Shown here in pieces: positions 1-9,967 of a DNA stretch of 64,000 nucleotides. Every line of letters begins with the position of its first letter. Positions within the stretch are counted from its first letter, which is position 1. Origin of the DNA: Bimuria novae-zelandiae CBS 107.79 (lineage: Eukaryota > Ascomycota > Dothideomycetes > Pleosporales > Didymosphaeriaceae); NCBI GenBank assembly GCA_010015655.1, contig ML976679.1, positions 722,346 through 786,345 on the forward strand, given 5' to 3'. The notes beneath the pieces are model-generated. The model saw nothing but the letters and a program-made list of their open reading frames with translations, was not told the DNA's origin and ran no database searches. The translations under genes were made by a program, and so were the position numbers.

Positions 1-2
1 CC

Positions 3-224
3 TCTGAAGGCTCCTACCGTGCCTCGCAGCCATTGGCCAGCATCACGATCGCAGGTCTGAAAACTGAGCCAGCAGATATTTCACTAGAGTATGGAGATCG
101 CCACTGCAACACTAAACACCTTATCACAGGATACAATGATGGTGTTCTGAAGGTTGCGAACATGGACCAGTTCACACCTGAGGGTGCGTTCCAGGAGGAC
201 CTCAAGCTGGAGCTGAAGTTCTAG
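3..224 (+). CDS. 3' end of a gene, possibly GH31 alpha-glucosidase
   Basis: Frame 3 is open from the window edge and ends in TAG at 222-224, so this is the last ~73 codons of a gene that starts outside the window. The segment reads like the C-terminal beta-sandwich that closes GH31 alpha-glucosidases: a QPLASITIAGL strand, a hydrophobic VLKVANMDQF stretch and a final EDLKLELKF strand, matching the family layout of 'PLxxITVxG ... L.V.GL ... W.L.W'. The active-site part is not present, so the family call rests only on this weak terminal pattern. Codon use is normal and there is no sign of RIP. It could be another beta-sandwich carbohydrate enzyme. Confidence 0.5.
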   Translation, partial: SEGSYRASQPLASITIAGLKTEPADISLEYGDRHCNTKHLITGYNDGVLKVANMDQFTPEGAFQEDLKLELKF

Positions 225-757
225 GCAATTACAAGGTCAGTATTTTGCCGGTTGTGCAAAAAGTCTGCCGGCTCCTTAGTAAAAAAGTGTTATGTATTGA
301 GTATTGGATTTGTTGTTGTTCTCGCCGCGCGTTGAGCAGATTTACAGTTCTAAAGAAGGAAATACCGCTGTTTCCTACTGTTCTTATGTGTGGTTTCCGC
401 TGAGGAAACTTTACACTCAATTACTGGGCCAACCCACACTGGGCTGTATCAGCAACTTTCACTGCAATCATACTAACAAGTACGTGCGATGATTGCTGAG
501 ACGGATTGAGCTAAGCTGTGGCCCCATTGGGTTTAGGCTTTCCCACTAAAGGCGGGTTATGGGGGCTTTTTGGGGCCAGATCCGGAGCTAGGGGCTTAAA
601 TTCAGCTCTGGAGCAGGCCCTAAAACCCGCATTACTAAGGTGCACAAAGGTAACGTTAGCGTAAAGGGGCTTATTTACCCAGCGTCGTTGTTGCAGTGGC
701 TTTTTATACCATTCCTAGCTTTCCGCGCTCGAGTTTGCAATATATGGACACATCGGT
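225..757. other. intergenic, nothing recognised
   Basis: 3' flank of the gene ending at 224. Short open frames here show no domain, motif or splice structure. Composition is normal for the non-repeat part of the window. Confidence 0.5.
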
Positions 758-782
758 AAAAAAAAAAAAAAAAAAAAAAAAA
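758..782 (+). repeat. 25-bp poly(A) tract
   Basis: Uninterrupted run of 25 A. The duplicated block begins at the next base (783), and the second copy begins right after the N gap without this tract. A long homopolymer is a common assembly break point, which fits the contig-overlap reading of the duplication. Confidence 0.9.
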
Positions 783-1019
783 CCCTTCCTAGTTATTATA
801 CATGGGGACCAGTAATTAGTAATTGTATCCCGTATCGAGTCTTCCGCTGCCGTAAGAATGTTGTAAGCCTTTGCCCTCATCAGGTTAAACGCTTCTCGCT
901 CTAAGACCATATATCCTCCACCTGTGATCATTCTTAGAGCGTCTATAATCCCCAAACTACACATGAATGCTGTCATAAATAATAACCCCATTCACTTGGT
1001 CCAGAAAGCGCTATTCGAC

Positions 1020-1477
1020 ATGGAGAGCAGCACACATACACACTACTCACACACCCTTCTCCAATACTACGTTCTCTTCGTATGAGACCTTCCCATCCCC
1101 TCCTTCCCACATGCTAACCCTCCCAGACGAGCCTACTTGGCCTCCTCGGCTACATCTCTCTCAACCTCTCGCCCGCCGCCATCCGCGATAACTACACGCC
1201 TTCACACCGCGCGCGATTTACGCCTCTTGCGGCGCGTTCGCTAGGAGCGTGGTTCTTCCTGTGCATGGTGCTCCGGTGCGGCGCGTGGGTCTTCTGGGGC
1301 GAGAAAGGCTGGTACGACACGTGCATGGTGAGCTTGGCGGTGCCGCTGATGCATTATACGGTTGAGAAGGCGGTTTTTGGGAGCGTGGGGTGGAGGCAGG
1401 TTTTCTTGGCGTATGGGATTGATGGGGGTGGGTTGGTATGGATGTGGATGGTGAGGAGAGAGGTGCTTGGGCTGTGA
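1020..1477 (+). CDS. divergent Erg28-like protein (copy 1), two exons
   Basis: Exons 1020-1079 and 1127-1477 give 136 residues; the 47-bp intron has donor GTATGA, a gctaac branch site and a CAG acceptor. Erg28 is an endoplasmic-reticulum membrane scaffold that tethers the C-4 demethylation enzymes (Erg25/26/27) in sterol synthesis. Family marks visible are FTPLAARSLGAWFFLCMVLR in the middle (family: TPLSAR..G.W.FL...R), MHYTVEKAVFGS (family: HF.SE...FGT) and a C-terminal LVWMWM helix, with about four hydrophobic segments. Length fits the family (130-150). It is diverged enough that it may be an Erg28-like paralog rather than the main ERG28. The first exon is inferred from the splice signals. 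The gene is intact and not RIP-mutated. Confidence 0.68.
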
Positions 1478-1639
1478 AGGACTGGGCGTGGCGACACTAG
1501 GTTCGTGGGCTTGAAATGTACATAAATTCTATATACAGTGCTCGAAAGGTTTACATGAAGATTTGTGCAAGGAGAGAGAGAGGATATGGATTGATGGAAA
1601 CGGCGGATGCGGATGGGATGGGATGGGTTAGGTCGTGTA

Positions 1640-3564
1640 AGTCGGGTGGGGTAGTTTCCGACACCGGGTAGTTTCCGACACCCCGCAAAATTTCGCCGCT
1701 GCCACCACTTGGGTTGCGAATATGCTCACAACTTTATTAAATAAATTTGTAAAAAAAAAAAAAAATATAGTATTTAAAGCATTTAATTACTTTCTTTATC
1801 TATGCTTAAATTACGATTAAGATATCGTTGTGTTCGTCGTCGTTCTCGCGCTGAACGTCGAACTAATGGCTGCTCCGCTTCCTCTTTAGAGCTACTTTCC
1901 TCCTCTACGATAATGACCTTCTGCGATGCGTTTCTTAATTTGCAAACACGTTAAGAGGGTACCTAATTAGCCTGCGAGAGAACTTCTGCAAGACTTGCAA
2001 ACTATTTATTTAGATTAATTATAACTTTATAGCGTTTTAGTAGATTTACTTAATTAACCTGCTCGCGCAAGGAAGCAATCTCATAATTTTTTATAGTAAC
2101 CTCTATTAAGGTACGGTTAAATGCCTTAGCGGTAAGCCGAATACATCGTCGTGTAGTTGGTGAGAAGCTCTTTTCAGAAAATAGCTTTACAACATCGCTG
2201 CCACGTTTTGGCGTCCTGATATCCTTGGTAGAAGAGGGTGGTGTTGACGGCCGTTCGCGCACTACCACCCAGCGAGAACCTAAGGGCTTCCTTACGTTCT
2301 TAGGGTACAGCCCTGTTACTTTCCACCTAGATCGGACACACTGCTCTTAAAGGCCAATTTTACGCGCTTCTGCATAAAATTCGAGAAACTTGGCCTTCCC
2401 AAGCTTTGTTGCATCTGTCTCAGCCCCATACTCGCCGACGAAGCGCCGATACGCCACCTTTAGGCTGGAGAAACAACCAAGATCTAAAGGCTGGAGTATA
2501 TGTAAAGTATAGGCAGGTATAAAGAGCAAATGCACATTATTTATATAACATGTAGTTATAAATTCGTCTAAGGTATAACTGCCATAGCCATTAATAATAA
2601 GCAATCGTGTCTTAGATAGATTATTAGGCTTAGTCTAGGGCAAGAACACCTTCTCTAGCCACTTAATAGTAATATTATTACTTGTCCACCCATTTTACAA
2701 GAAAGTAATATGCTAGTAAGGATATTAAGTTAAAAACTCCTTTTTAAACCACTGCTCCTGGATGCTCTTAGCCTTAAAGATAACTAAAGGTTTAAGAACG
2801 ACGCCGAGCGCAGAGATACACTCTACTATAAAGGTCTACGTACGGGCATTTATTATTTTAACTAGTATAGCATTAGGGTTCTCTTGCGAGGAGCCTATAA
2901 CAAGCCTATTAACTCCCTAGCCCTCTATAATACTGCCCTCGTCGGCGTTGTACCTGTGTCGGGGGGGAATCCAGGTCACGGTCTCGTACAGGTCGAATAT
3001 TTGCCTAATATTTTCAGGAGTGGCCGCATTTATGCGTTCCTAGCTAGTCTAGTAGCCTAACTTTGACTTAATAGCTAGGCGGCGTCTTATAAATTAACTA
3101 GTCTACTCTTTCCCTAGGTTCTTATAGTTACCCTCTTACTTAAGGATAGCTATTATAATAGCTTGCACTTGCGCGTGGTTAGCGCGTAACTAAGGGCTTC
3201 TTAACATAAAATCTAGCGCTCTAGATACTCTTCTTAAATAACTAAAAGCTGCTATGCACTATTGTGGGCATGCAGGTAAGATTAGGCACTATTAAAGTAG
3301 CCGCGAAGAGTGTTGCGTAGTACCCTATGTTAAGTAGTAGTAGTAGCTAAAGCGACCCTAGATTTAAGGTCTGTAAGTGCGTTCTAGACATCTCCTTTTG
3401 TGTATCTAGCTATTTAAAGTTAGAGAATACGATACAAAAGGAAAAATTAAAATTAATAAAGAATTAAGGTTGTAAGAATTATTTTTAGTCAGCGTGCATG
3501 GTGGGTGAGCGCGATTGCGGGGCTGTCGGAAACTACCTGGTGTCGGAAACTACCCCACCCGACT
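1640..3564 (-). mobile_element. Fot1/pogo-type DNA transposon, degenerate (copy 1)
   Basis: A 1925-bp element. Its ends are a ~45-bp terminal inverted repeat starting AGTCGGGTGGGGTAGTTTCC; the motif GTAGTTTCCGACACC-like is itself repeated within the TIR. It is flanked by TA target duplications at 1638-1639 and 3565-3566, as expected for Tc1/mariner/pogo elements. The interior holds a minus-strand DDE_1 transposase remnant full of TAA/TAG codons. It sits at the extreme 3' end of a 2EXR-family gene, and its insertion supplies that gene's stop codon. The element is non-autonomous now, and short internal AT-rich blocks show RIP. Confidence 0.9.
2050..2604 (-). pseudogene. pogo/Fot1 DDE_1 transposase remnant (copy 1; copy 2 at 5252-5806)
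   Basis: Two open stretches (2347-2604 and 2050-2268) lie in the DDE region and downstream tail of a pogo-family transposase, the enzyme that excises and reinserts the element at TA sites. The stretch NNVHLLFIPAYTLHILQPLD matches the family block 'N..LL.LPPH..H.LQPLD', followed by a LK.AYRR segment. The catalytic block reads IINGYGSY where the family has a D-G-H-G-S-H pattern: the catalytic Asp is Asn and both His are Tyr, all C-to-T/G-to-A changes. With stop codons on both sides it cannot be active. Confidence 0.85.
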
Positions 3565-3884
3565 TACCACCTCAGCTGCTCCTCAGGCGATTCCCAGTAC
3601 TTCTGAACCAAACGCAGCCATATATCGCTGAGCCGGATATATCCATGTCTATTATCTGGTAGAATGTTTATGGGATCGGTTAGAGTGAAATCTCTGGCCG
3701 TGAGATGTGCGATTCGGCGGTAGCCTTCTTCTTGTGCTTCTCCTTCAGAGAGGCTGCAGTCAAAGACGACGACTTCTTCTCGGCCAGAGGAAGTCGTCGG
3801 GAGGCAGCCTACAGCTTGGACCCGTCGATTGACACTCGGATACGTGGGCAGGGTTTTGTATTGCGTTCTGGAGATAGAGATATG
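3564..3884 (-). pseudogene. C-terminal part of 2EXR-family paralog 1 (copy 1, truncated by gap)
   Basis: Open frame of 106 codons plus TAA. It resembles the C-terminal tails of the paralogs at 9968-11726 and 12738-14523 (an RRVQAV..PTTSSGREE segment, then a D-x-WL..L helix and a short acidic end). The last codon is TGG, and the stop TAA is made of the transposon target site TA plus the first base of the TIR. Without the insertion the frame would read three more codons (Y-T-T) to TAA. The upstream part is cut by the assembly gap here; the complete context is in the second copy (6766-9091). Confidence 0.65.
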
Positions 3885-3974
3885 TCACGGTATATGGCTC
3901 CTACTTTGCAAGATAGTTGCTCCTGCCATGGCGTGGTTGCAACTTTCCTTCTACTTCTCTAGGACTAGCGTTGT

Positions 3975-3984
3975 NNNNNNNNNN
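3975..3984. other. assembly gap (10 N)
   Basis: Ten N bases. The flanks are the end and the start of the same 3192-bp sequence, so the gap joins two contigs that overlap rather than spanning missing DNA. Confidence 0.97.
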
Positions 3985-4221
3985 CCCTTCCTAGTTATTA
4001 TACATGGGGACCAGTAATTAGTAATTGTATCCCGTATCGAGTCTTCCGCTGCCGTAAGAATGTTGTAAGCCTTTGCCCTCATCAGGTTAAACGCTTCTCG
4101 CTCTAAGACCATATATCCTCCACCTGTGATCATTCTTAGAGCGTCTATAATCCCCAAACTACACATGAATGCTGTCATAAATAATAACCCCATTCACTTG
4201 GTCCAGAAAGCGCTATTCGAC

Positions 4222-4679
4222 ATGGAGAGCAGCACACATACACACTACTCACACACCCTTCTCCAATACTACGTTCTCTTCGTATGAGACCTTCCCATCC
4301 CCTCCTTCCCACATGCTAACCCTCCCAGACGAGCCTACTTGGCCTCCTCGGCTACATCTCTCTCAACCTCTCGCCCGCCGCCATCCGCGATAACTACACG
4401 CCTTCACACCGCGCGCGATTTACGCCTCTTGCGGCGCGTTCGCTAGGAGCGTGGTTCTTCCTGTGCATGGTGCTCCGGTGCGGCGCGTGGGTCTTCTGGG
4501 GCGAGAAAGGCTGGTACGACACGTGCATGGTGAGCTTGGCGGTGCCGCTGATGCATTATACGGTTGAGAAGGCGGTTTTTGGGAGCGTGGGGTGGAGGCA
4601 GGTTTTCTTGGCGTATGGGATTGATGGGGGTGGGTTGGTATGGATGTGGATGGTGAGGAGAGAGGTGCTTGGGCTGTGA
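4222..4679 (+). CDS. divergent Erg28-like protein (copy 2)
   Basis: Exons 4222-4281 and 4329-4679; sequence, intron and protein are identical to 1020-1477. It is probably the same physical gene represented twice, so the genome likely has one copy at this locus. Confidence 0.65.
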
Positions 4680-4841
4680 AGGACTGGGCGTGGCGACACT
4701 AGGTTCGTGGGCTTGAAATGTACATAAATTCTATATACAGTGCTCGAAAGGTTTACATGAAGATTTGTGCAAGGAGAGAGAGAGGATATGGATTGATGGA
4801 AACGGCGGATGCGGATGGGATGGGATGGGTTAGGTCGTGTA

Positions 4842-6766
4842 AGTCGGGTGGGGTAGTTTCCGACACCGGGTAGTTTCCGACACCCCGCAAAATTTCGCCG
4901 CTGCCACCACTTGGGTTGCGAATATGCTCACAACTTTATTAAATAAATTTGTAAAAAAAAAAAAAAATATAGTATTTAAAGCATTTAATTACTTTCTTTA
5001 TCTATGCTTAAATTACGATTAAGATATCGTTGTGTTCGTCGTCGTTCTCGCGCTGAACGTCGAACTAATGGCTGCTCCGCTTCCTCTTTAGAGCTACTTT
5101 CCTCCTCTACGATAATGACCTTCTGCGATGCGTTTCTTAATTTGCAAACACGTTAAGAGGGTACCTAATTAGCCTGCGAGAGAACTTCTGCAAGACTTGC
5201 AAACTATTTATTTAGATTAATTATAACTTTATAGCGTTTTAGTAGATTTACTTAATTAACCTGCTCGCGCAAGGAAGCAATCTCATAATTTTTTATAGTA
5301 ACCTCTATTAAGGTACGGTTAAATGCCTTAGCGGTAAGCCGAATACATCGTCGTGTAGTTGGTGAGAAGCTCTTTTCAGAAAATAGCTTTACAACATCGC
5401 TGCCACGTTTTGGCGTCCTGATATCCTTGGTAGAAGAGGGTGGTGTTGACGGCCGTTCGCGCACTACCACCCAGCGAGAACCTAAGGGCTTCCTTACGTT
5501 CTTAGGGTACAGCCCTGTTACTTTCCACCTAGATCGGACACACTGCTCTTAAAGGCCAATTTTACGCGCTTCTGCATAAAATTCGAGAAACTTGGCCTTC
5601 CCAAGCTTTGTTGCATCTGTCTCAGCCCCATACTCGCCGACGAAGCGCCGATACGCCACCTTTAGGCTGGAGAAACAACCAAGATCTAAAGGCTGGAGTA
5701 TATGTAAAGTATAGGCAGGTATAAAGAGCAAATGCACATTATTTATATAACATGTAGTTATAAATTCGTCTAAGGTATAACTGCCATAGCCATTAATAAT
5801 AAGCAATCGTGTCTTAGATAGATTATTAGGCTTAGTCTAGGGCAAGAACACCTTCTCTAGCCACTTAATAGTAATATTATTACTTGTCCACCCATTTTAC
5901 AAGAAAGTAATATGCTAGTAAGGATATTAAGTTAAAAACTCCTTTTTAAACCACTGCTCCTGGATGCTCTTAGCCTTAAAGATAACTAAAGGTTTAAGAA
6001 CGACGCCGAGCGCAGAGATACACTCTACTATAAAGGTCTACGTACGGGCATTTATTATTTTAACTAGTATAGCATTAGGGTTCTCTTGCGAGGAGCCTAT
6101 AACAAGCCTATTAACTCCCTAGCCCTCTATAATACTGCCCTCGTCGGCGTTGTACCTGTGTCGGGGGGGAATCCAGGTCACGGTCTCGTACAGGTCGAAT
6201 ATTTGCCTAATATTTTCAGGAGTGGCCGCATTTATGCGTTCCTAGCTAGTCTAGTAGCCTAACTTTGACTTAATAGCTAGGCGGCGTCTTATAAATTAAC
6301 TAGTCTACTCTTTCCCTAGGTTCTTATAGTTACCCTCTTACTTAAGGATAGCTATTATAATAGCTTGCACTTGCGCGTGGTTAGCGCGTAACTAAGGGCT
6401 TCTTAACATAAAATCTAGCGCTCTAGATACTCTTCTTAAATAACTAAAAGCTGCTATGCACTATTGTGGGCATGCAGGTAAGATTAGGCACTATTAAAGT
6501 AGCCGCGAAGAGTGTTGCGTAGTACCCTATGTTAAGTAGTAGTAGTAGCTAAAGCGACCCTAGATTTAAGGTCTGTAAGTGCGTTCTAGACATCTCCTTT
6601 TGTGTATCTAGCTATTTAAAGTTAGAGAATACGATACAAAAGGAAAAATTAAAATTAATAAAGAATTAAGGTTGTAAGAATTATTTTTAGTCAGCGTGCA
6701 TGGTGGGTGAGCGCGATTGCGGGGCTGTCGGAAACTACCTGGTGTCGGAAACTACCCCACCCGACT
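4842..6766 (-). mobile_element. Fot1/pogo-type DNA transposon, degenerate (copy 2)
   Basis: Second representation of the element at 1640-3564, with TA duplications at 4840-4841 and 6767-6768. Transposase remnant at 5252-5806 (minus). Confidence 0.9.
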
Positions 6767-7162
6767 TACCACCTCAGCTGCTCCTCAGGCGATTCCCAGT
6801 ACTTCTGAACCAAACGCAGCCATATATCGCTGAGCCGGATATATCCATGTCTATTATCTGGTAGAATGTTTATGGGATCGGTTAGAGTGAAATCTCTGGC
6901 CGTGAGATGTGCGATTCGGCGGTAGCCTTCTTCTTGTGCTTCTCCTTCAGAGAGGCTGCAGTCAAAGACGACGACTTCTTCTCGGCCAGAGGAAGTCGTC
7001 GGGAGGCAGCCTACAGCTTGGACCCGTCGATTGACACTCGGATACGTGGGCAGGGTTTTGTATTGCGTTCTGGAGATAGAGATATGTCACGGTATATGGC
7101 TCCTACTTTGCAAGATAGTTGCTCCTGCCATGGCGTGGTTGCAACTTTCCTTCTACTTCTCT

Positions 7163-7287
7163 AGGACTAGCGTTGTTTACGCTTGCGTACCTATACCTTC
7201 TGTAGCTCCTAGATAGTATAACCTCAGTTCAATCCAACAATCTTTTCCACTGCGTACTGTCCGCTCAGCGCTCTGCTCACCGCGACA
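7163..7287 (+). repeat. 125-bp dispersed repeat, copy A
   Basis: About 90% identical to 7907-8031 (nine substitutions, mostly transitions, and two 1-bp indels). It lies in the 3' third of 2EXR paralog 1, where homology to the sister genes breaks. It carries AGTTCAATCC, close to a pol III B-box (GTTCRANNC), and a TAGCTCCTAGATAG stretch upstream; no TIR was found. A SINE-like or MITE-like origin is possible but unproven. Confidence 0.75.
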
Positions 7288-7906
7288 AGATAGCACTTTA
7301 CTCAGGAGTAGGAAGACTTTCCTTTCGCTAAGCTGGAAAGGACTCGCGTGGAGAGCAGTGCTCATGTCCCGTTTTAATCGCGTAGGACACAGCTGGAAGT
7401 TAGTCTCGCGCCGGTGGTTGAGCCGGACCGTCAAGTCGACAAGTTCTTGCACGTCAATGGTGCAGTCGACAAAATCACGCTCGTCAACCTTAAACTGCAG
7501 CACGAACTGGAACGTGCTTTCTTGCGCCCAAGTCCCCCAACGGTTGTGATAATCCTTGAATAGACGGAGGCCAAACCAATCTCGGAGGGCTTGGAAGTTG
7601 ACGAACGATGCGTGTTTTTCGGACGTCGTTATTCGAAAGGTAATGGGTTCCTCGAGGAAGCCAGTTTCCCACACAGCTCGCATCGCAAATCTCCTCATCC
7701 TTGAGCTGATTCCGTATGTATTCTGGTTGAGGGCGTGGAATGAGCGCTTATCAAGGTCCACGAGGAGTTGTAAATCATTGTTGCCTGGACGATAACAATG
7801 CTTGAAGATCATAGCCTGTCACCGCTTATGGCTCTTTCCCTATGAGATGGTTACTCCTACCCTTGCTTGATTGCTACTCACCTTTCTGAGAGTACCACAC
7901 CTGTCT

Positions 7907-8031
7907 GGGACTAGCATTGTTTGTGCCTGCGCACCTATACCTTCTGTAGCTCCTAGATAGTACAACCTCAGTTCAATCCTATAATCTTTTCACTGCGTAC
8001 TGTCCGCTCAGCGCTCTGCCTCACCGCGACA
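7907..8031 (+). repeat. 125-bp dispersed repeat, copy B
   Basis: Partner of 7163-7287, inserted in the same gene and orientation. It introduces the TGA at 8021-8023 that truncates the N-terminal half, and separates it from the rest of the homologous frame. Confidence 0.75.
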
Positions 8032-9091
8032 TAGCCAGTACCGTGTATGGGAGGTTGGAAAAGTTGGTCGGTGTTTGTGTGGGTGATATTTGCAAAAGCT
8101 TCCCATATTCTAGCACATCAAAGGATTTTTCAATGGTTGTTGCGTAGTTGCCGAGACTGTACGGGGCAAATGAAATCATCCCATGATTGAGATTCTTATC
8201 GATAGATATCCAGTGCAGCAACCGATCCGAAAACTCGTAACGTCGCAGGTTCAGCTGATCTTGTGTACATAGTGATTCGAATATGTTGTTTAGCACAGTG
8301 GCATCTTTGTCGCCATACCTGAAATTAGCATTTCATTAGCAGATGATCAAACTGACAATGCTTGAACCTAAATATACCGCAAATTGTCAGACTCACCATG
8401 GTGCCTGATCAATATAGGGTTCCCCCGTCAAGTTGAAGCTTCTGCCCAACGCAGAGAACTTAACGTCGAGCGCCAAAGAAGGATCTCGCCACTTCAGTCG
8501 TGCTAGCGGAAGTACATGGAAAGAATCGATAGCAAATGGCCGATTCCTAACATCGTGTCTGAATACCGCGTCCACATCGACGTGGAACTCTCTCACAAGG
8601 TCCATCTGAGATCCTAGTGCACACAACCACTCCGCCGCCTGACCGGTTCGCAAATTCGGTTTTCCATTTCCAGTGATATAATCGTAACTACCGCCACGCT
8701 CGTACGTAACATTTTTGAACAAAGAGTGAAACCCGCGAGCCCTGGTGAACATAAAAGTATTGTTACTGTAGAGGAAGCCGATGCCTTCGTGGTAAATTTG
8801 GCGACAGGTACGGAGTAAGCCTAGGCTCTGCCCAAATCCGTATACGAACTCAGAGTCCGGGTTGGCGGCTGTGGGATATCTCTTCTTGTCGCGTCTATAT
8901 TCTTGAACATCGGAGATCAGAACCATTTCATTATGCTCGAATATAAGTGCATATATGTGGTTACGAATCCCCTTAGGAAGCTGATTTAGAAACGATGGTC
9001 TGTTTGGATCCATAGGATGGGACCGCACGTTCGGAATAGTTATTAAGGGAGGCCTTCGGAGGGCTGGCCTCGCTGTTGAGTCCGCCTGCAT

Positions 9092-9353
9092 TGTCTCAAT
9101 GGAGAGGTTTCTGCGGCTTCGAAACTGGGCTTGGGTTGTAGAGGTATCTAGGTAACGACGTTGCCGTTCTGGTGTTTTTGAAAGTTATTAAATAGTGGCT
9201 GGCAATGAAAAGCATGATCATGGAATATGTGATTTGTTACATTCTATGGCCACGTTTCACGGAATGCTCATTCGTGGCTCCCATTCCTGGAACGTACAAC
9301 CTTTATCAGTGCAAATAGATAAAAAGTGAATGAGGAAATTCCAGTAGAGTTAT
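9092..9353. other. intergenic, nothing recognised
   Basis: Upstream region of 2EXR paralog 1. No other gene or repeat seen. Confidence 0.4.
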
Positions 9354-9913
9354 CTATTGTTTGTGACAAGCTACAATGAAGTCAGATCTGGTCCCACTGA
9401 TAACACCTCTGGGCGGTATCGTCCGCAAAGTCACCCGATAGTCCAGATATTCGGGCGGATTGCATTCACAGAAATCACTCAGAATCAAAGCAAAGGTATT
9501 CATGCATGAGTACCGATCGATCCTGCATAACATGTCCTTCAAAAACTCGGATCTAGTACGCAAATTTTCTTTCATATCTCGCGAGGGTCAGTATTGAAGT
9601 ACGTATCATGAACTCTCCGTATACCAATGGCAAAATCCACACACGGGCGCAGATCTGGTGCCAAATGATGTTTCCTGTGTCAGTGACTGCTTCGCAGTGC
9701 ACTCTCGGAACCGAGCGAGACCCATCCTATCTTCTCCATATATTTTTTTGGGATTGCAGAATCGCTTTCCAGGCTACCATATATATTTAGCAAGCTATTG
9801 AAACAGCCGAGATGCTCATATTGCTTCGGAAATTCTGAGCCTTGGATCTTGCTCATGGAATTAGAGCCCAGTTGTGTAGGAACAAGATCGGGTAGGACAG
9901 TTCTATTTGGCAT
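9354..9913 (-). other. possible hypothetical gene fragments
   Basis: Two minus-strand open stretches, 9680-9913 (77 codons from ATG) and 9354-9575 (73 codons), have normal codon use. Neither resembles the 2EXR paralogs on either side, and no convincing splice pair joins them. They may be remains of a small gene or chance frames. Confidence 0.2.
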
Positions 9914-9967
9914 TGTCTTAGTCCTGTGTGTTACTCTAGGATAAGTAATATAGTGTCTGACTTACAC

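Larger units (their letters stand above)
783..3974 (+). repeat. first copy of 3192-bp duplicated block
   Basis: Positions 783-3974 reappear at 3985-7176 with a constant offset of 3202. Every internal landmark checked (ERG28-like gene, the 15-A run, both transposon TIRs, all open frames) keeps that offset, so no indels separate the copies. The block ends exactly at the gap. Confidence 0.95.
3985..7176 (+). repeat. second copy of 3192-bp duplicated block
   Basis: Identical to 783-3974 (offset 3202). It runs without interruption into the rest of the 2EXR-family gene, so this copy gives the correct right-hand context, while the first copy gives the correct left-hand context. Confidence 0.95.
6766..9091 (-). 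pseudogene. 2EXR/F-box-like family paralog 1, broken
   Basis: Exons 9091-8397 and 8318-8021 (78-bp intron, GTGAGT...CAG) encode the N-terminal half, with FLNQLPKGIRNHIYALIF near the start (the 'LP.EIRN.IY.LLF' block of 2EXR/F-box-like proteins) and a TCRQIYHEG block. The second half continues at ~7907-7882, an intron at 7816-7881, then 7815-~7290 and 7086-6766. Homology to the intact frame of the 12738-14523 paralog shows these are one gene. It is split by a 125-bp repeat at 7907-8031 (which brings TGA at 8021), by a second copy at 7163-7287, and by a pogo element at its stop codon. These proteins are expanded, usually uncharacterised families in Dothideomycetes; the function is unknown. Confidence 0.75.

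Noticed and set aside
783..7176. Genuine tandem duplication of ERG28-like gene and transposon
   Set aside because: Perfect identity, boundaries exactly at the N gap and strong RIP in this genome make an unmerged contig overlap far more likely.
7163..8031. tRNA gene at the B-box-like motif
   Set aside because: No cloverleaf, acceptor stem or anticodon arm can be drawn; only the B-box-like stretch matches.
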